DNA of 64,000 bases from contig NZ_CP032624.1 of NCBI RefSeq assembly GCF_003627055.1, forward strand, positions 930,001-994,000. The letters run 5' to 3'. Both the position numbers and the translations under genes were made by a program. Below, one piece after another: positions 16,803 to 27,944 of the stretch (position 1 is its first letter; every line of letters begins with the position of its first letter). The stretch is from Gryllotalpicola protaetiae (lineage in GTDB: Bacteria > Actinomycetota > Actinomycetes > Actinomycetales > Microbacteriaceae). Below the pieces are notes generated by a model that made no database searches, was not told the origin of the DNA, and was given only the letters and a program-made list of their open reading frames with translations.

Positions 16803-18298
16803 GCGACTCCCCCGAGCAGATGGACGAGCGCCTGGCCAGCCAGTCGGGACGCCCCGAAGGTGGCGACGTCGGCATACGCACGGTCATCGCCCGCCCAGCC
16901 CATGTCCACGACGAGAACGGATGCCCCACGCTCGGCCCGCGCACGATCGATGTAGTCGCGGGCGTATGCGCGACGGTGCAGGTCTTTGCCGATGATCACC
17001 AGCCCGATCGTTGAAGCGCCCGCGTCAGCGCGCGTCTCGAAACGATCCCGTGCGGCCGGAGGCTTCGAGACGCCGCTGCGCGGCTCCTCAGCCATCGGAG
17101 GCATCACAACGAGATCGGATTCCACCCCCCATGGGGCCTCGCCGACGGCGATGTTCGCCACGCTCTCGATGCGCACGAGTTCATACTGCCCGTCTGCGGC
17201 AGCGATCCACTCACGGGCGTACGGCGACACGTCGAAGCCGCGCGTGATCTCATCGAGGTCGTACTGCGGCTCGGGCACCGGGGACGCGGGCAGGGGCGCC
17301 GTGGCGGCCCGTGCGCGAAGGCGCCCGGCGAGCAGGCGGGTGCGGCGTGCGGCATCCGCCACCCGCTCGCCATCGAGCGCACCCGACGCGACCGCAGCTG
17401 CGATCGCCGCCGCGATCTCCTCCAGCTGGGCGGCGGTGTTGTCGGTGCCGATGCAGAGCAGGTCGACGCCTGCGGCGAGCGCACGCGCCGCCGCGCCCGG
17501 GATGCCGAGCTCACCCGAGGCGCCCTTCATGTCGAGCGCGTCCGAGACGATCACGCCGGTGAAGCCGAGCTCGCCGCGCAGCAGCCCCTGCAGCACGGGC
17601 GCGCTCATGGTCGCGGGGACCGCGTCGAGCTGAGGCAGCAGGATGTGCGAGGTCATGATCAGCTCCGTGCCCGCCTCGATCGCCGCACGGAACGGCACGA
17701 GCTCACGCTCGCGCAGTTCCTCGAGCGAGCGGTCGACGATCGGCAGGGCGAGGTGCGAGTCCTGCGCGGTGTCGCCGTGGCCGGGGAAGTGCTTCGCCGC
17801 CGCCCCGACTCCCGTGGCCTGCACCGCGCCGACCCACGCGGCCGCGTGGTCGGCGACGACGTCGGGGTCCGTGCCGAACGAGCGCACGCCGATCACGGGG
17901 TTGTCGGGGTTCGAGTTGATGTCCGCGTCCGGCGCGAAGGTGACGTTCACCCCGACCTCGCGCAGCTGCCACCCGACGGCGCGCGCCGTGCGCTCGGTGA
18001 GCGCGAGGTCGCCGATGCGGCCGAGCAGCGCATTGCCCGGATAGGGGGCGCCGCGGTCGTAGTAGAGGCGGGTGACGTCGCCGCCCTCCTCGTCGATCGC
18101 GATGACCGCGTCGGGGTTCTCGGCCAGGATCGCCGCGGTGAGCGCGGCGGTCTGCTCGCCGGTTCCGATGTTGCCGCCGAACAGGCAGACGCCGCCGAGC
18201 CCCTCTCGCAGCAGGGTGCCGAGCCACTCGGGCAGCTCGGTGCCGACGAAGCCCGGCAGCAGGGTGCCGAGGATCTCTGAACGGGAGGGCGAGGCCAT
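16799..18298 (-). CDS. nagZ: GH3 beta-N-acetylhexosaminidase (NagZ-like)
   Basis: 499 aa. GH3 barrel with the KHFPGHGDT signature (NagZ His/Asp acid-base loop) and nucleophile Asp near residue 253 (VSDALDMKG). No signal peptide: cytoplasmic, acting on GlcNAc-anhydroMurNAc or chitooligosaccharides. The C-terminal 150 residues form an extra alpha/beta domain. Residues about 402-423 (between VMPPMAEEP and FETRADAG) are encoded by a family D extragenic repeat. The start codon abuts a palindromic operator-like site, with TTTACT 7 nt before the ATG. First gene of the operon. Confidence 0.9.
   Translation of the reverse strand: MASPSRSEILGTLLPGFVGTELPEWLGTLLREGLGGVCLFGGNIGTGEQTAALTAAILAENPDAVIAIDEEGGDVTRLYYDRGAPYPGNALLGRIGDLALTERTARAVGWQLREVGVNVTFAPDADINSNPDNPVIGVRSFGTDPDVVADHAAAWVGAVQATGVGAAAKHFPGHGDTAQDSHLALPIVDRSLEELRERELVPFRAAIEAGTELIMTSHILLPQLDAVPATMSAPVLQGLLRGELGFTGVIVSDALDMKGASGELGIPGAAARALAAGVDLLCIGTDNTAAQLEEIAAAIAAAVASGALDGERVADAARRTRLLAGRLRARAATAPLPASPVPEPQYDLDEITRGFDVSPYAREWIAAADGQYELVRIESVANIAVGEAPWGVESDLVVMPPMAEEPRSGVSKPPAARDRFETRADAGASTIGLVIIGKDLHRRAYARDYIDRARAERGASVLVVDMGWAGDDRAYADVATFGASRLAGQALVHLLGGVA
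17030..17096. repeat. Family D repeat embedded in frame in the GH3 gene
   Basis: GCGTCTCGAAACGATC (17032-17047) is the exact complement of GATCGTTTCGAGACGC at 26077-26092. It is followed by a second unit in opposite orientation: CTTCGAGACGC, a small GC hairpin, then GCTCCTCAG. The same TTCGAGACG...GCTCCTCAG order occurs in the extragenic copy at 26071-26124. The reading frame of the host gene stays open through it. Confidence 0.7.
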
Positions 18299-18299
18299 G

Positions 18300-18320
18300 T
18301 TTGTTAGTAAAGCTTACGAA
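18300..18320. promoter_or_regulatory. Operator-like site adjoining the nagZ start
   Basis: TTTGTTAGTA, 3-bp spacer, CTTACGAA. It contains a near-perfect GTAA-N3-TTAC palindrome and overlaps the putative -10 (TTTACT, complement of 18306-18311) of the nagZ operon. A related site in opposite orientation lies at 18422-18446, next to the ROK repressor promoter. Confidence 0.6.
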
Positions 18321-18411
18321 TCTGCCGACCCGCAACACGAGCCGGAAACGACCTCAGGAAAGAGCAACATGACTGAAACATGGGCGAGATTTGGTTGTGA
18401 TGAAGACGCGC

Positions 18412-18446
18412 TTGACTTTCGTTTGTAAGGCAGGTGTACTAACAAA
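18412..18446 (+). promoter_or_regulatory. ROK repressor promoter with overlapping operator-like site
   Basis: TTGACT (18412-18417), 17-bp spacer, TGTACT (18435-18440) is the clearest -35/-10 pair in this window. TTTGTAAG (18422-18429) and TACTAACAAA (18437-18446) overlap it. Read on the other strand these give TTTGTTAGTA...CTTACAAA, matching the site at 18300-18320 apart from a longer spacer (7 bp instead of 3 bp). Confidence 0.6.
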
Positions 18447-18482
18447 ACCGCAGTGCGACGTTGCCGACGGGAGGAGAAACGG

Positions 18483-19640
18483 ATGACGCAGCAGGTCGAC
18501 CACCGCCGCGATGCGCGCCCCGCTCTGCGCCCTCGCCAGCTCGCCGAGAAGTCGCTGCCGGAGCACAACCGGCGCCACAACCGCGCGCTTGTGCTGCAGC
18601 ATCTCTTCCACGGAGGAGCCCTGAGCCGAGCGGATCTCGCCCGGGAATCCGGCCTCACCCGCGTGACCGTCGGCGACCTCGTCGCCGAGCTCCAGGGCGA
18701 GGGGATCGTGCACGAGCTGGGACAGCGACAGGGCACCCGCCCTGGCAAGCCGGCCACTCTCGTCGAGATCGACGCCGACGCGTTCCACATCGCCGCCATC
18801 GACCTCTCCCCCGACGACAGCTTCGTCGGTGTCGTCACGAATCTGCGCGGCGAGGTGCTGCACCGCCTCGAGCAGCCGCTCGCCGGCGCCACCGGCGAGA
18901 CCGCCGTCGAGAAGGTGCTGATCCTCGTCGCGGGCCTCGTCGGCGCGGCGTCCTCGCGGCTGCTCGGCATCGGCGTCGGCACGCCTGGCATCATCGACGG
19001 CGACGGCGTCGTCGTGCAGGCGCCGAACCTCGGCTGGTACGACCTCGACCTCGGCGCGCGCATCCGCCGCGCATTCGACTACCCCGTGCACGTCGGCAAC
19101 GACGCCAATGCGGCCGCCCTCGGCATCCGCACCTTCGACGAGAACGCCGGCGACAGCCTGCTCGTCGTGCGCGTCGAGCACGGCGTCGGCGCCGGCCTCG
19201 TGATCGGCGGCACGCTCGTCGCCGGCGAGCAGTTCGCCGCCGGCGAGATCGGCCACGTGGTCGTCGACGAAGAGGGCGAGGAATGCGTGTGCGGCCGCCG
19301 CGGCTGCCTCGAGGTGATCATCGCGACGCCTCACCTGAAGCGGCGCATGGCCGCTGCGGGCGATGGCAGGGGCGAGCAGGTGCTGACGGATGCCGGGCGG
19401 GCACTCGGCCTCGCCCTGAGCCCCGTCATCAGCATCCTCAATCTCAATCTCGTCGTCCTGTCGGGGCCGGCCGAGCTGATCGGCGGCGCCTTCATCGACA
19501 CCACGCGGCAGACGATCCGCGCCCGCACCATGTCGGCGGTCAGCAACGGCCTCGAACTGCGCACCGCCTCCGGCGACGAGGACCTCGTGCTGATGGGCGC
19601 CGCCGTGCTCGTCCTGTCGGCAGAGCTCGGCGTCTCATGA
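18483..19640 (+). CDS. ROK-family transcriptional repressor of the nag locus
   Basis: 385 aa from ATG 18483 with GGAGGA upstream. Residues about 25-85 are a winged helix (ALVLQHLFHGGALSRADLARESGLTRVTVGDLVAEL); the rest is a ROK sugar-binding domain with the zinc motif GHVVVDEEGEECVCGRRGC. NagC/Mlc/XylR-type proteins release DNA on binding a sugar or sugar phosphate. Position between the divergent nagZ operon and the ABC importer, with paired operator-like sites, makes it the likely repressor of both. The importer starts 59 bp downstream and is probably cotranscribed. Confidence 0.92.
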   Translation: MTQQVDHRRDARPALRPRQLAEKSLPEHNRRHNRALVLQHLFHGGALSRADLARESGLTRVTVGDLVAELQGEGIVHELGQRQGTRPGKPATLVEIDADAFHIAAIDLSPDDSFVGVVTNLRGEVLHRLEQPLAGATGETAVEKVLILVAGLVGAASSRLLGIGVGTPGIIDGDGVVVQAPNLGWYDLDLGARIRRAFDYPVHVGNDANAAALGIRTFDENAGDSLLVVRVEHGVGAGLVIGGTLVAGEQFAAGEIGHVVVDEEGEECVCGRRGCLEVIIATPHLKRRMAAAGDGRGEQVLTDAGRALGLALSPVISILNLNLVVLSGPAELIGGAFIDTTRQTIRARTMSAVSNGLELRTASGDEDLVLMGAAVLVLSAELGVS

Positions 19641-19699
19641 CGCTTCATCACGGCTTCACCACCACACCTGCAATCACACCAACCCCAAGGAGCAAGAAC

Positions 19700-21022
19700 A
19701 TGCGTAAGTCGCGCATCATGGTGATCGGTGCCGTCGGCATCGCCGCCGCCCTCGCCCTGACCGCCTGTTCGTCGGGCGGCTCGGGTTCGAAGGACTCGAG
19801 CACGTCATCCGGCGCCGCCTTCTCGACCGACGGCAAGGGCAAGACCCTCACCGTCTGGTCGATGAACGGCGACCTGCCCGCCAACGTCTTGACGGCGATC
19901 AACGACGAGTTCACGAAGGAGACCGGCGCAAAGGTCAAGGTGCAGACCCAGCAGTGGGACGGCATCGTCACCAAGGTCACCACCGCGCTCTCGAGCAACA
20001 ACGTGCCCGATCTGATCGATGTGGGCAACACGCAGATCACCGGCTACGCCGCCACCGGCGGCCTGCTCGACATCACCGCCCTCAAGGACCAGCTCGCGCA
20101 GGGCCAGACCTGGCTCGGCGGCCTCGTCGACCCGGCGACCGTCGACGGCAAGCTGTACGGCGTGCCCGAGCTCGCCGGCGCGCGCACCGTCATCTACAAC
20201 AAGCAGCTGTGGGCGGCCGCGGGCATCACGACCGAGCCGAAGACCTACGCGGAGTTCACCGCCGACCTCGACAAGATCAAGGCCGCGCACGCCTCAGACC
20301 CGAACTTCGCCGCCTTCTACCTGCCCGGCCAGTACTGGTACGACGGCCTGCAGTGGGTCTGGGACGCCGGCGGCAAGATCGTCTCCGGCAAGGAGGGGTC
20401 GTGGAAGGGCGAGCTGTCGAGCTCGGCTGCGATCCAGGGTCTGAACGACTTCAAGACGTTCCAGAACACCTACTCGACCCAGGCGTCGCAGACGCTCAAC
20501 ACCGACAAGCCCGACCAGGACCAGTACTTCGCCGACGGCCACGCCGCGACGATCGAGGGCAACGGCTGGGAGACCGGGTCGATCACGACCGACAACAAGC
20601 AGCTGACCGCCGACGACCTCGGCACCTTCGCCTTCCCGGGCAAGTCGGGCGACACCCAGCCCGTCGACCTCGGCGGCTCCGACTGGGCGATCCCCGCGAA
20701 GTCGAAGAACCAGGGTCTCGCCCTGACCTGGGCGAAGATCGCCGCATCGCCCAGCATCCAGAAGATGGTCGCCGCCGCGGGCATCATCCCGATCAGCACC
20801 GAGGCCGTCGACGCGGCGTCCTCCAGCCTGACGCCGCTGCAGATCGGCTCGTTCACCGCCGCCAAGAACTCGACCGCGACCCCGTCGGCCGTGAACTGGT
20901 CGACGGTGGAGAGCGACAAGACGATGGAGACGCTGTTCTCGTCCATCGCCTCGGGTTCCAAGTCCGTCGAAGACGCGGCCAAGGCCGCCGACGCCTCGAT
21001 CGAGTCCGACCTCAACAAGTGA
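19700..21022 (+). CDS. Sugar ABC transporter solute-binding lipoprotein
   Basis: 440 aa with AAGGAG upstream of ATG 19700. Lipoprotein signal peptide ending in the lipobox LTAC (Cys near residue 22), then a Ser/Gly-rich linker and a cluster-B/CUT1-type binding protein (LTVWSMNGD...QWDGIVTKVTTAL...PDLIDVGN). Anchored outside the membrane, it should deliver an oligosaccharide to the two permeases that follow. In this context, chitobiose or GlcNAc is the most likely ligand (inference). Confidence 0.93.
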   Translation: MRKSRIMVIGAVGIAAALALTACSSGGSGSKDSSTSSGAAFSTDGKGKTLTVWSMNGDLPANVLTAINDEFTKETGAKVKVQTQQWDGIVTKVTTALSSNNVPDLIDVGNTQITGYAATGGLLDITALKDQLAQGQTWLGGLVDPATVDGKLYGVPELAGARTVIYNKQLWAAAGITTEPKTYAEFTADLDKIKAAHASDPNFAAFYLPGQYWYDGLQWVWDAGGKIVSGKEGSWKGELSSSAAIQGLNDFKTFQNTYSTQASQTLNTDKPDQDQYFADGHAATIEGNGWETGSITTDNKQLTADDLGTFAFPGKSGDTQPVDLGGSDWAIPAKSKNQGLALTWAKIAASPSIQKMVAAAGIIPISTEAVDAASSSLTPLQIGSFTAAKNSTATPSAVNWSTVESDKTMETLFSSIASGSKSVEDAAKAADASIESDLNK

Positions 21023-21996
21023 GCGATCGCGCCGTAGTGAACGCCGCCGGGGAGGCAACTCCCCGGCGGCTTCGCCCCGCCGCCCCGGGTCTGAGGCGAA
21101 AGGCTCCGGCGAACCTGCACGTGCCGGCGATCCTGCTGACGCCGGCCGGTCTCGTCATCGTGGCGCTCACCCTGGTGCCCATCGGGTTCCTGGTCTTCAC
21201 ATCGTTCACCGACTACGACAAGCGCACGCTGTTCACGGGCGTCTACAACTTCGTCGGGTTCCAGCAGTACACGGCGGTCCTCTCCTCTGCAGCGTTCTGG
21301 GAAGCGCTCGTGCGCACCGTGCTGTTCACCGCGGCCATGGTCGCGGGCAGCGTCGTCATCGGTATGGGCGTCTCGCAGCTGATGCTGCGGACCGGCGTCA
21401 TCGTGCGCTATCTCGTCACCATCGTGCTCATCGTCGCGTGGGCGATGCCCAACGTCGCGACGTCGAAGGTCTGGGTGTGGCTGTTCCAGCCCGGCTACGG
21501 CGTGATCCCCTGGCTGATCACTCAGCTCCACGTCTTCGGGAACGTCACGCAGAAGGACTTCACCAACAGCTTCTGGGGCGCGCTCGTCATCATCTGGCTG
21601 CTCGTCGTCTGGCAGGCAGTGCCGTTCATCGCCCTCACGCTCTTCGCAGCTCAGACCCAGATCGACCAGTCGCTGATCGAGGCCGCCCGCATCGACGGCG
21701 CCAGCGAATGGCGCGTCTACTTCAACATCACGCTGCCGTTCCTCAGGCCGACGCTCGGCCTGATGACGATCCTCTCGATCATCTGGGACTTCAACGTCAT
21801 CAACCAGATCATCCTGGTGGCCGGCGTGCAGGTGCTGAAGCCGATCGCGACGCTCGGGGTGTGGTCGTATCTCACTGCCTTCGTGAACTCCGACGTCGGT
21901 TCGGGCGCCGCCATCGCGGTGATCACAACGATCCTGCTGCTCGGCATCACGAGCATCTACATCCGCAATCTGCTGAAGAGCGGCGAGGAGTTCTGA
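21019..21996 (+). CDS. Sugar ABC transporter permease 1 (MalF/UgpA-like)
   Basis: 325 aa from a GTG overlapping the lipoprotein stop (GTGA). Six predicted membrane helices and the EAA loop EAARIDGASEWRVYFNITLP, the cytoplasmic contact for the ATPase. Forms a CUT1 importer with the adjacent permease. No ATP-binding gene is present nearby. Confidence 0.94.
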   Translation: MSDRAVVNAAGEATPRRLRPAAPGLRRKAPANLHVPAILLTPAGLVIVALTLVPIGFLVFTSFTDYDKRTLFTGVYNFVGFQQYTAVLSSAAFWEALVRTVLFTAAMVAGSVVIGMGVSQLMLRTGVIVRYLVTIVLIVAWAMPNVATSKVWVWLFQPGYGVIPWLITQLHVFGNVTQKDFTNSFWGALVIIWLLVVWQAVPFIALTLFAAQTQIDQSLIEAARIDGASEWRVYFNITLPFLRPTLGLMTILSIIWDFNVINQIILVAGVQVLKPIATLGVWSYLTAFVNSDVGSGAAIAVITTILLLGITSIYIRNLLKSGEEF

Positions 21997-22841
21997 TGGC
22001 CACCACCGTTCGCCGCCGGCGTCGCGTCAACTGGGGCTCCAACATCGTCGCGATCGTGTTCGCGCTCGTGTGGATCTTCCCCGTCTACTGGATGCTGAAC
22101 ACCGCGTTCAAGCCCCGCGACGAGGTCATGAGCGAGACGCCGAAGTTCTGGCCGAGCCACCTCGACGCAGCGAACTTCGTCGCGGCGCTCGCACAGTCGA
22201 CCTTCCTGCGGAACCTGCAGAACAGCCTCATCGTGGTGCTCGGGGCCGTGCTCATCGCGATCGTGCTCGGCATGTTCGCCTCGGCCGCGCTCACCCGATT
22301 CCGCTTCCGCGGCCGCAAGCTGATCCTCGTCGTGATCCTCGCGGTGCAGATGCTGCCGGCGACCGCCCTACTCATCCCGCAGTTCCTGGTGTTCAACCGC
22401 CTCAACCTGACGGGGACGTATATCGGCCTGATCCTCGCCTACGTCGCATCCGTGCTGCCGTTCTCGGTCTGGGTCGTGCGCGGGTTCTTCCTCGCCATCC
22501 CGGTCGAGCTCGAAGAGGCCGCGGCGATCGACGGCGCCGGCTCATGGCGCATCCTGTTCTCGGTGCTGTTCCCGCTCGTCACTCCCGGCATCATCGCGTC
22601 GAGCATCTTCGCGTTCATCTCGGCGTGGAACGACTATCTGACGGCGTACGTCTTCATGTCGGATTCCTCGATGTACACCCTGCCGCTGTGGCTCACCTCG
22701 TTCGCGACCCCGAACGGCAGCACCGACTACGGGGCTCAGATGGCCGCATCCGTCGTCTTCTCGCTGCCCGTCGTGGTGTTCTTCCTGATCATCCAGCGCA
22801 ATCTGGTGTCCGGCATCTCAGCGGGCGCTGTCAAGGGCTGA
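21996..22841 (+). CDS. Sugar ABC transporter permease 2 (MalG/UgpE-like)
   Basis: 281 aa; the ATG shares one base with the preceding TGA, with GAGGAG upstream. Six predicted membrane helices and the EAA loop EAAAIDGAGSWRILFSVLFP. Second half of the heterodimeric channel. Followed by a strong hairpin, so it is probably the last gene of the transcript. The ATPase must be encoded elsewhere, as with shared MsiK-type ATPases in actinobacteria. Confidence 0.94.
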   Translation: MATTVRRRRRVNWGSNIVAIVFALVWIFPVYWMLNTAFKPRDEVMSETPKFWPSHLDAANFVAALAQSTFLRNLQNSLIVVLGAVLIAIVLGMFASAALTRFRFRGRKLILVVILAVQMLPATALLIPQFLVFNRLNLTGTYIGLILAYVASVLPFSVWVVRGFFLAIPVELEEAAAIDGAGSWRILFSVLFPLVTPGIIASSIFAFISAWNDYLTAYVFMSDSSMYTLPLWLTSFATPNGSTDYGAQMAASVVFSLPVVVFFLIIQRNLVSGISAGAVKG

Positions 22842-22854
22842 CGGATTCCACAAC

Positions 22855-22894
22855 GAGAGGGCCCCGAGCGGATGCTTCCGCTCGGGGCCCTCTC
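22855..22894. terminator. Bidirectional terminator between the permease and icd
   Basis: Perfect 18-bp stem (22855-22872 with 22877-22894) and a four-base loop TGCT, between the convergent permease and icd genes. No T-tract, common for actinobacterial terminators. Confidence 0.85.
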
Positions 22895-22903
22895 ACGTGA
22901 TGC

Positions 22904-25114
<2,211 letters not shown>

Positions 25115-25166
25115 GCGTGCGGCTCCCGGGGGTCGAACGTGCGGGGTCTTCAGAACACGATACAGG

Positions 25167-25184
25167 TATCTCGACGTCGAGATA
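25167..25184. promoter_or_regulatory. Perfect 18-bp palindrome upstream of icd (operator candidate)
   Basis: TATCTCGACGTCGAGATA is its own reverse complement. Its core TCTCGA-NN-TCGAGA recurs at 37878-37891 in front of sucC. It lies 53-70 bp before the icd start codon, a plausible repressor position. The regulator is not identified. Confidence 0.7.
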
Positions 25185-25258
25185 TTTATGGGGGACTTGA
25201 CGGATGCCTGTGAAAGGCATGCTATCCACCGGGGATGCCTCCCGTTATGGTGAGTTGC

Positions 25259-25711
25259 ATGGCTGACCTGCGTCTGGAAGATCTGTCCGCGAGCAACATC
25301 GCCGCAGCCAACGCGCTCTCCCTGAAGCCCGGCCAGGAGCAGTACGTGACCCCGGTCTCGTACTCTGCCGCGGCCGTGATCATCAACCCGGCCACCTCGT
25401 GGCAGCGGGTCATCGTCGATGGGGACGACGTGGTCGCGTTCATCCAGGCCGACTTCGACCCGCAGGCTCCGAGCGAGGAGTTCCGCTCGATCCTCTGGCG
25501 CATCAACGTCGACGCCGACGATCAGGGCAAGGGCGTCGGCCGCTTCGCCGTCGAGGCGCTCGCCGACGAGGCGCGCAAGCGCGGCCTCGACGCTCTCTAT
25601 GTCATCTGGGAACCCGGCGAGGACGGGCCTGAGGCATTCTTCCTGCGCACGGGCTTCGAGCCGGTCGGCGAGACCAACTACGGCGACACCATCGGCAAGC
25701 TCGCCCTGTGA
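25259..25711 (+). CDS. GNAT family N-acetyltransferase
   Basis: 150 aa from ATG 25259; the frame opens 8 codons earlier, but TATGGT (25246-25251) ends 7 nt before this ATG and fits a leaderless start. Acetyl-CoA binding motif [23 protein letters not shown], then [12 protein letters not shown] at the C-terminus. Acceptor unknown. Overlaps the next gene by 4 nt (GTGA). Confidence 0.87.
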   Translation: MADLRLEDLSASNIAAANALSLKPGQEQYVTPVSYSAAAVIINPATSWQRVIVDGDDVVAFIQADFDPQAPSEEFRSILWRINVDADDQGKGVGRFAVEALADEARKRGLDALYVIWEPGEDGPEAFFLRTGFEPVGETNYGDTIGKLAL

Positions 25712-26070
25712 GCAGGGCCGCCGACAATGATCGGCGCGGCCTGCGCGAGTACGAGGCCGCGGGTCAATTCGAGGCGGATGCCTTCGCCGAAGCCGTGCTC
25801 GACATCGTGGCGCAGATCCCGCCGGGCCTCGTCATGAGCTACGGCGGCATCGCTGCCGAGCTGGGCTCGCGCGCGTCCCGCCAGGTCGGGAAGGTCATGG
25901 CGCACTACGGGTCTGAGGTGCCGTGGTGGCGGGTCGTGCACTCCGACGGCCGCCCCGCCGACGGCCATGAGGACGAGGCACTCGCGAGCTATCGCGCGGA
26001 GGGCACACCCCTGCGCCACTCCCCCTCGGGCTATCGCATCGCGATGCGCGACGCGACCTGGCGCCGTTAG
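25708..26070 (+). CDS. Alkyltransferase-like protein (MGMT fold, active-site Cys replaced)
   Basis: 120 aa from a GTG overlapping the GNAT stop. MGMT/Ada C-terminal winged helix: [20 protein letters not shown] with recognition region [11 protein letters not shown]. The alkyl-acceptor motif PCHRV reads P72-W73-W74-R75-V, so the nucleophilic Cys is Trp. This is the hallmark of ATL proteins, which bind O6-alkylguanine and hand it to nucleotide excision repair instead of removing the alkyl group. Confidence 0.87.
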   Translation: MSRAADNDRRGLREYEAAGQFEADAFAEAVLDIVAQIPPGLVMSYGGIAAELGSRASRQVGKVMAHYGSEVPWWRVVHSDGRPADGHEDEALASYRAEGTPLRHSPSGYRIAMRDATWRR

Positions 26071-26124
26071 CGTCCCGATCGTTTCGAGACGCACGGCTTC
26101 GCCGCGCTCCTCAGTGACCGGGGG
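26071..26124. repeat. Extragenic repeat, family D (free copy)
   Basis: GATCGTTTCGAGACGC (26077-26092), then a small hairpin CGGC-TTC-GCCG, then GCTCCTCAG. It fills the gap between the convergent ATL and ABC exporter genes. The first 16 bases match exactly, inverted, inside the GH3 gene. Confidence 0.65.
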
Positions 26125-26129
26125 CGCCG

Positions 26130-27944
26130 CTACACCAGCGAGTCGCGCCAGGCCGCGTGCAACTGGGCGAAGCGGCCCGTTCCGCCGATGAGCTCGGCGG
26201 GGGCGCCGTCTTCGACGATGCGGCCGTGCTCCATCACGAGCACGCGGTCGGCGATCGCGACCGTCGACAGGCGGTGCGCGATGATGACGGCGGTGCGGTC
26301 GGCGAGCAGGGTCTGCAGCGCCTCCTGTACGAGCCGCTCGCTCGGGATGTCGAGCGACGACGTCGCCTCATCGAGGATCAGCACGGCCGGGTTCGCGAGG
26401 AACGCCCGCGCGAACGAGATCAGCTGCCGCTGCCCGGCCGAAACGCGGCCGCCGCGCTTGTTCACGTCGGTGTCGTAGCCGTCGGGAAGCGCCGCGATGA
26501 ACTCGTGCGCGCCGACGGCCCGCGCCGCACGCTCGATCTCACCGATCGTCGCGTCCGGCTTGCCGAGCGCGATGTTGTCGGCGACCGAGCCGGAGAACAG
26601 GTACGCCTCCTGCGTGACCATGACGATCGCACGCCGCAGGTCTTCAGACGACAGCTCGCGCAGGTCGACCCCGTCGAGGGTGATCTCGCCGAACGACGGG
26701 TCGTAGAAGCGCGACACGAGCTTCGCGAGCGTCGACTTGCCGGCGCCGGTCGAACCGACGAGAGCGATCGTCTGCCCGGCCGGAATATCGAGGTCGAACT
26801 TCGGCAGGATGTCTCGGCCGGGCTTGTAGTGGAACGACACCTCGTCGAAGCGCACGTGCCCGTGCGCCCCGTCGAGGCGGATCGGGCTCGTCGGCTCCGG
26901 CACGCTCGGCTGCTCTTCGAGCACGCCCGAGATCTTCTCGAGCGCCGCCGCCGCCGACTGGTAGGAGTTGTAGAACATCGCCATCTCCTCCATCGGGTCG
27001 AAGAAGCGACGCGCGTACAACAGCACGGCGAGCAGGGACCCGATCGCGAGCGAGCCGGATGCCACGCGGAATCCGCCGATCAGCAGCGCGACCGCGACCG
27101 TGATGTTGCCGATCATCACGAGCCCCGGGTCGAAGATGCCGAACAGCTGGATCGTGTCGGCGTTCACCTTGCGGTAGTCCTCGACCAGCCCGCCGAACTC
27201 GCGCTCGTTGCGCTTCTCCTTCCGGAACGCCTTGACGGCGCGGATGCCCGTCATCGTCTCGACGAAGTGCACGATGAGCTTCGCCGACGCCACGCGCTGG
27301 ATCCGGAACAGCTTCTGCGAGCGCTTCTGGAACCACCGGATGAGGAAGTACAGCGGCACGAGCGAACACAGCAGCACGACCCCTGAGACCCAGTCGACCG
27401 TGAAGATCGCGATCGCGATGAATCCGGAGTACAGCGCGCCTTGCACCAGCTGGTTGATGCCCGAGTCGAGCAGCTCCCGGATCGAGTCGAGGTCGCTCGT
27501 CTGCCGCGAGATGATGCGGCCGGACGTGTACGACTCGTGGAACTCGAGACTCAGCCGCTGCGTGTGCAGGAAGGTGCGCGTGCGCAGCTCGATCAGGATC
27601 GCCTGGCTGATCTGCGCCGACGACACCGTGTACCAGCTGATCGACAGCGCGCCGCCGACACCCGTCACGAGGTAGGTGAGTGCGGTGACGCCGAGCGGCA
27701 TCCACTCGCCGGAGCGCAGCGCGGCCAGGCCCTGGTCGACGCCGATGCCGATCAGCGCGGGGCCGGCCACCTGCAGGATCGTCGAGATCACGACGACGAC
27801 GAGGGTCACGATGACCCGCCGCTTCATCGGCGTGATCAGCGAGCCGAGCAGGCGCAGCGAGCGCTGCCGGATGCGTCGCGACTCCTCCTTCGAGAGATCG
27901 CTGCGGTCTTCGCCGGCGACGCCGACGACTGCTGTGGCGCTCAC
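26130..27944 (-). CDS. ABC exporter half-transporter (canonical-site subunit)
   Basis: 604 aa: six-helix membrane domain (about 35-330) fused to an ATPase domain. Walker [10 protein letters not shown] (Lys403), Walker [12 protein letters not shown] with catalytic Glu526, H-loop IIAHRLST. The signature motif is VSAGQRQ, not LSGGQ. Paired with the upstream subunit (overlap ATGA), this makes a heterodimeric exporter. A non-canonical signature here and a degenerate catalytic residue in the partner are complementary, as in TM287/288-type transporters. Substrate unknown; multidrug or lipid export is possible. Confidence 0.93.
   Translation of the reverse strand: MSATAVVGVAGEDRSDLSKEESRRIRQRSLRLLGSLITPMKRRVIVTLVVVVISTILQVAGPALIGIGVDQGLAALRSGEWMPLGVTALTYLVTGVGGALSISWYTVSSAQISQAILIELRTRTFLHTQRLSLEFHESYTSGRIISRQTSDLDSIRELLDSGINQLVQGALYSGFIAIAIFTVDWVSGVVLLCSLVPLYFLIRWFQKRSQKLFRIQRVASAKLIVHFVETMTGIRAVKAFRKEKRNEREFGGLVEDYRKVNADTIQLFGIFDPGLVMIGNITVAVALLIGGFRVASGSLAIGSLLAVLLYARRFFDPMEEMAMFYNSYQSAAAALEKISGVLEEQPSVPEPTSPIRLDGAHGHVRFDEVSFHYKPGRDILPKFDLDIPAGQTIALVGSTGAGKSTLAKLVSRFYDPSFGEITLDGVDLRELSSEDLRRAIVMVTQEAYLFSGSVADNIALGKPDATIGEIERAARAVGAHEFIAALPDGYDTDVNKRGGRVSAGQRQLISFARAFLANPAVLILDEATSSLDIPSERLVQEALQTLLADRTAVIIAHRLSTVAIADRVLVMEHGRIVEDGAPAELIGGTGRFAQLHAAWRDSLV

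Noticed and set aside
17030-17096. nagZ as a pseudogene caused by the inserted repeat
   Set aside because: The frame remains open, catalytic motifs lie upstream and intact, and the gene keeps 4-nt overlap with the kinase gene.
18369-18428. A 19-codon ORF with an AGGAAAG ribosome-like site between nagZ and the ROK repressor
   Set aside because: It overlaps the TTGACT -35 box of the repressor promoter and its stop lies inside the operator-like site, so it would sit upstream of transcription start.
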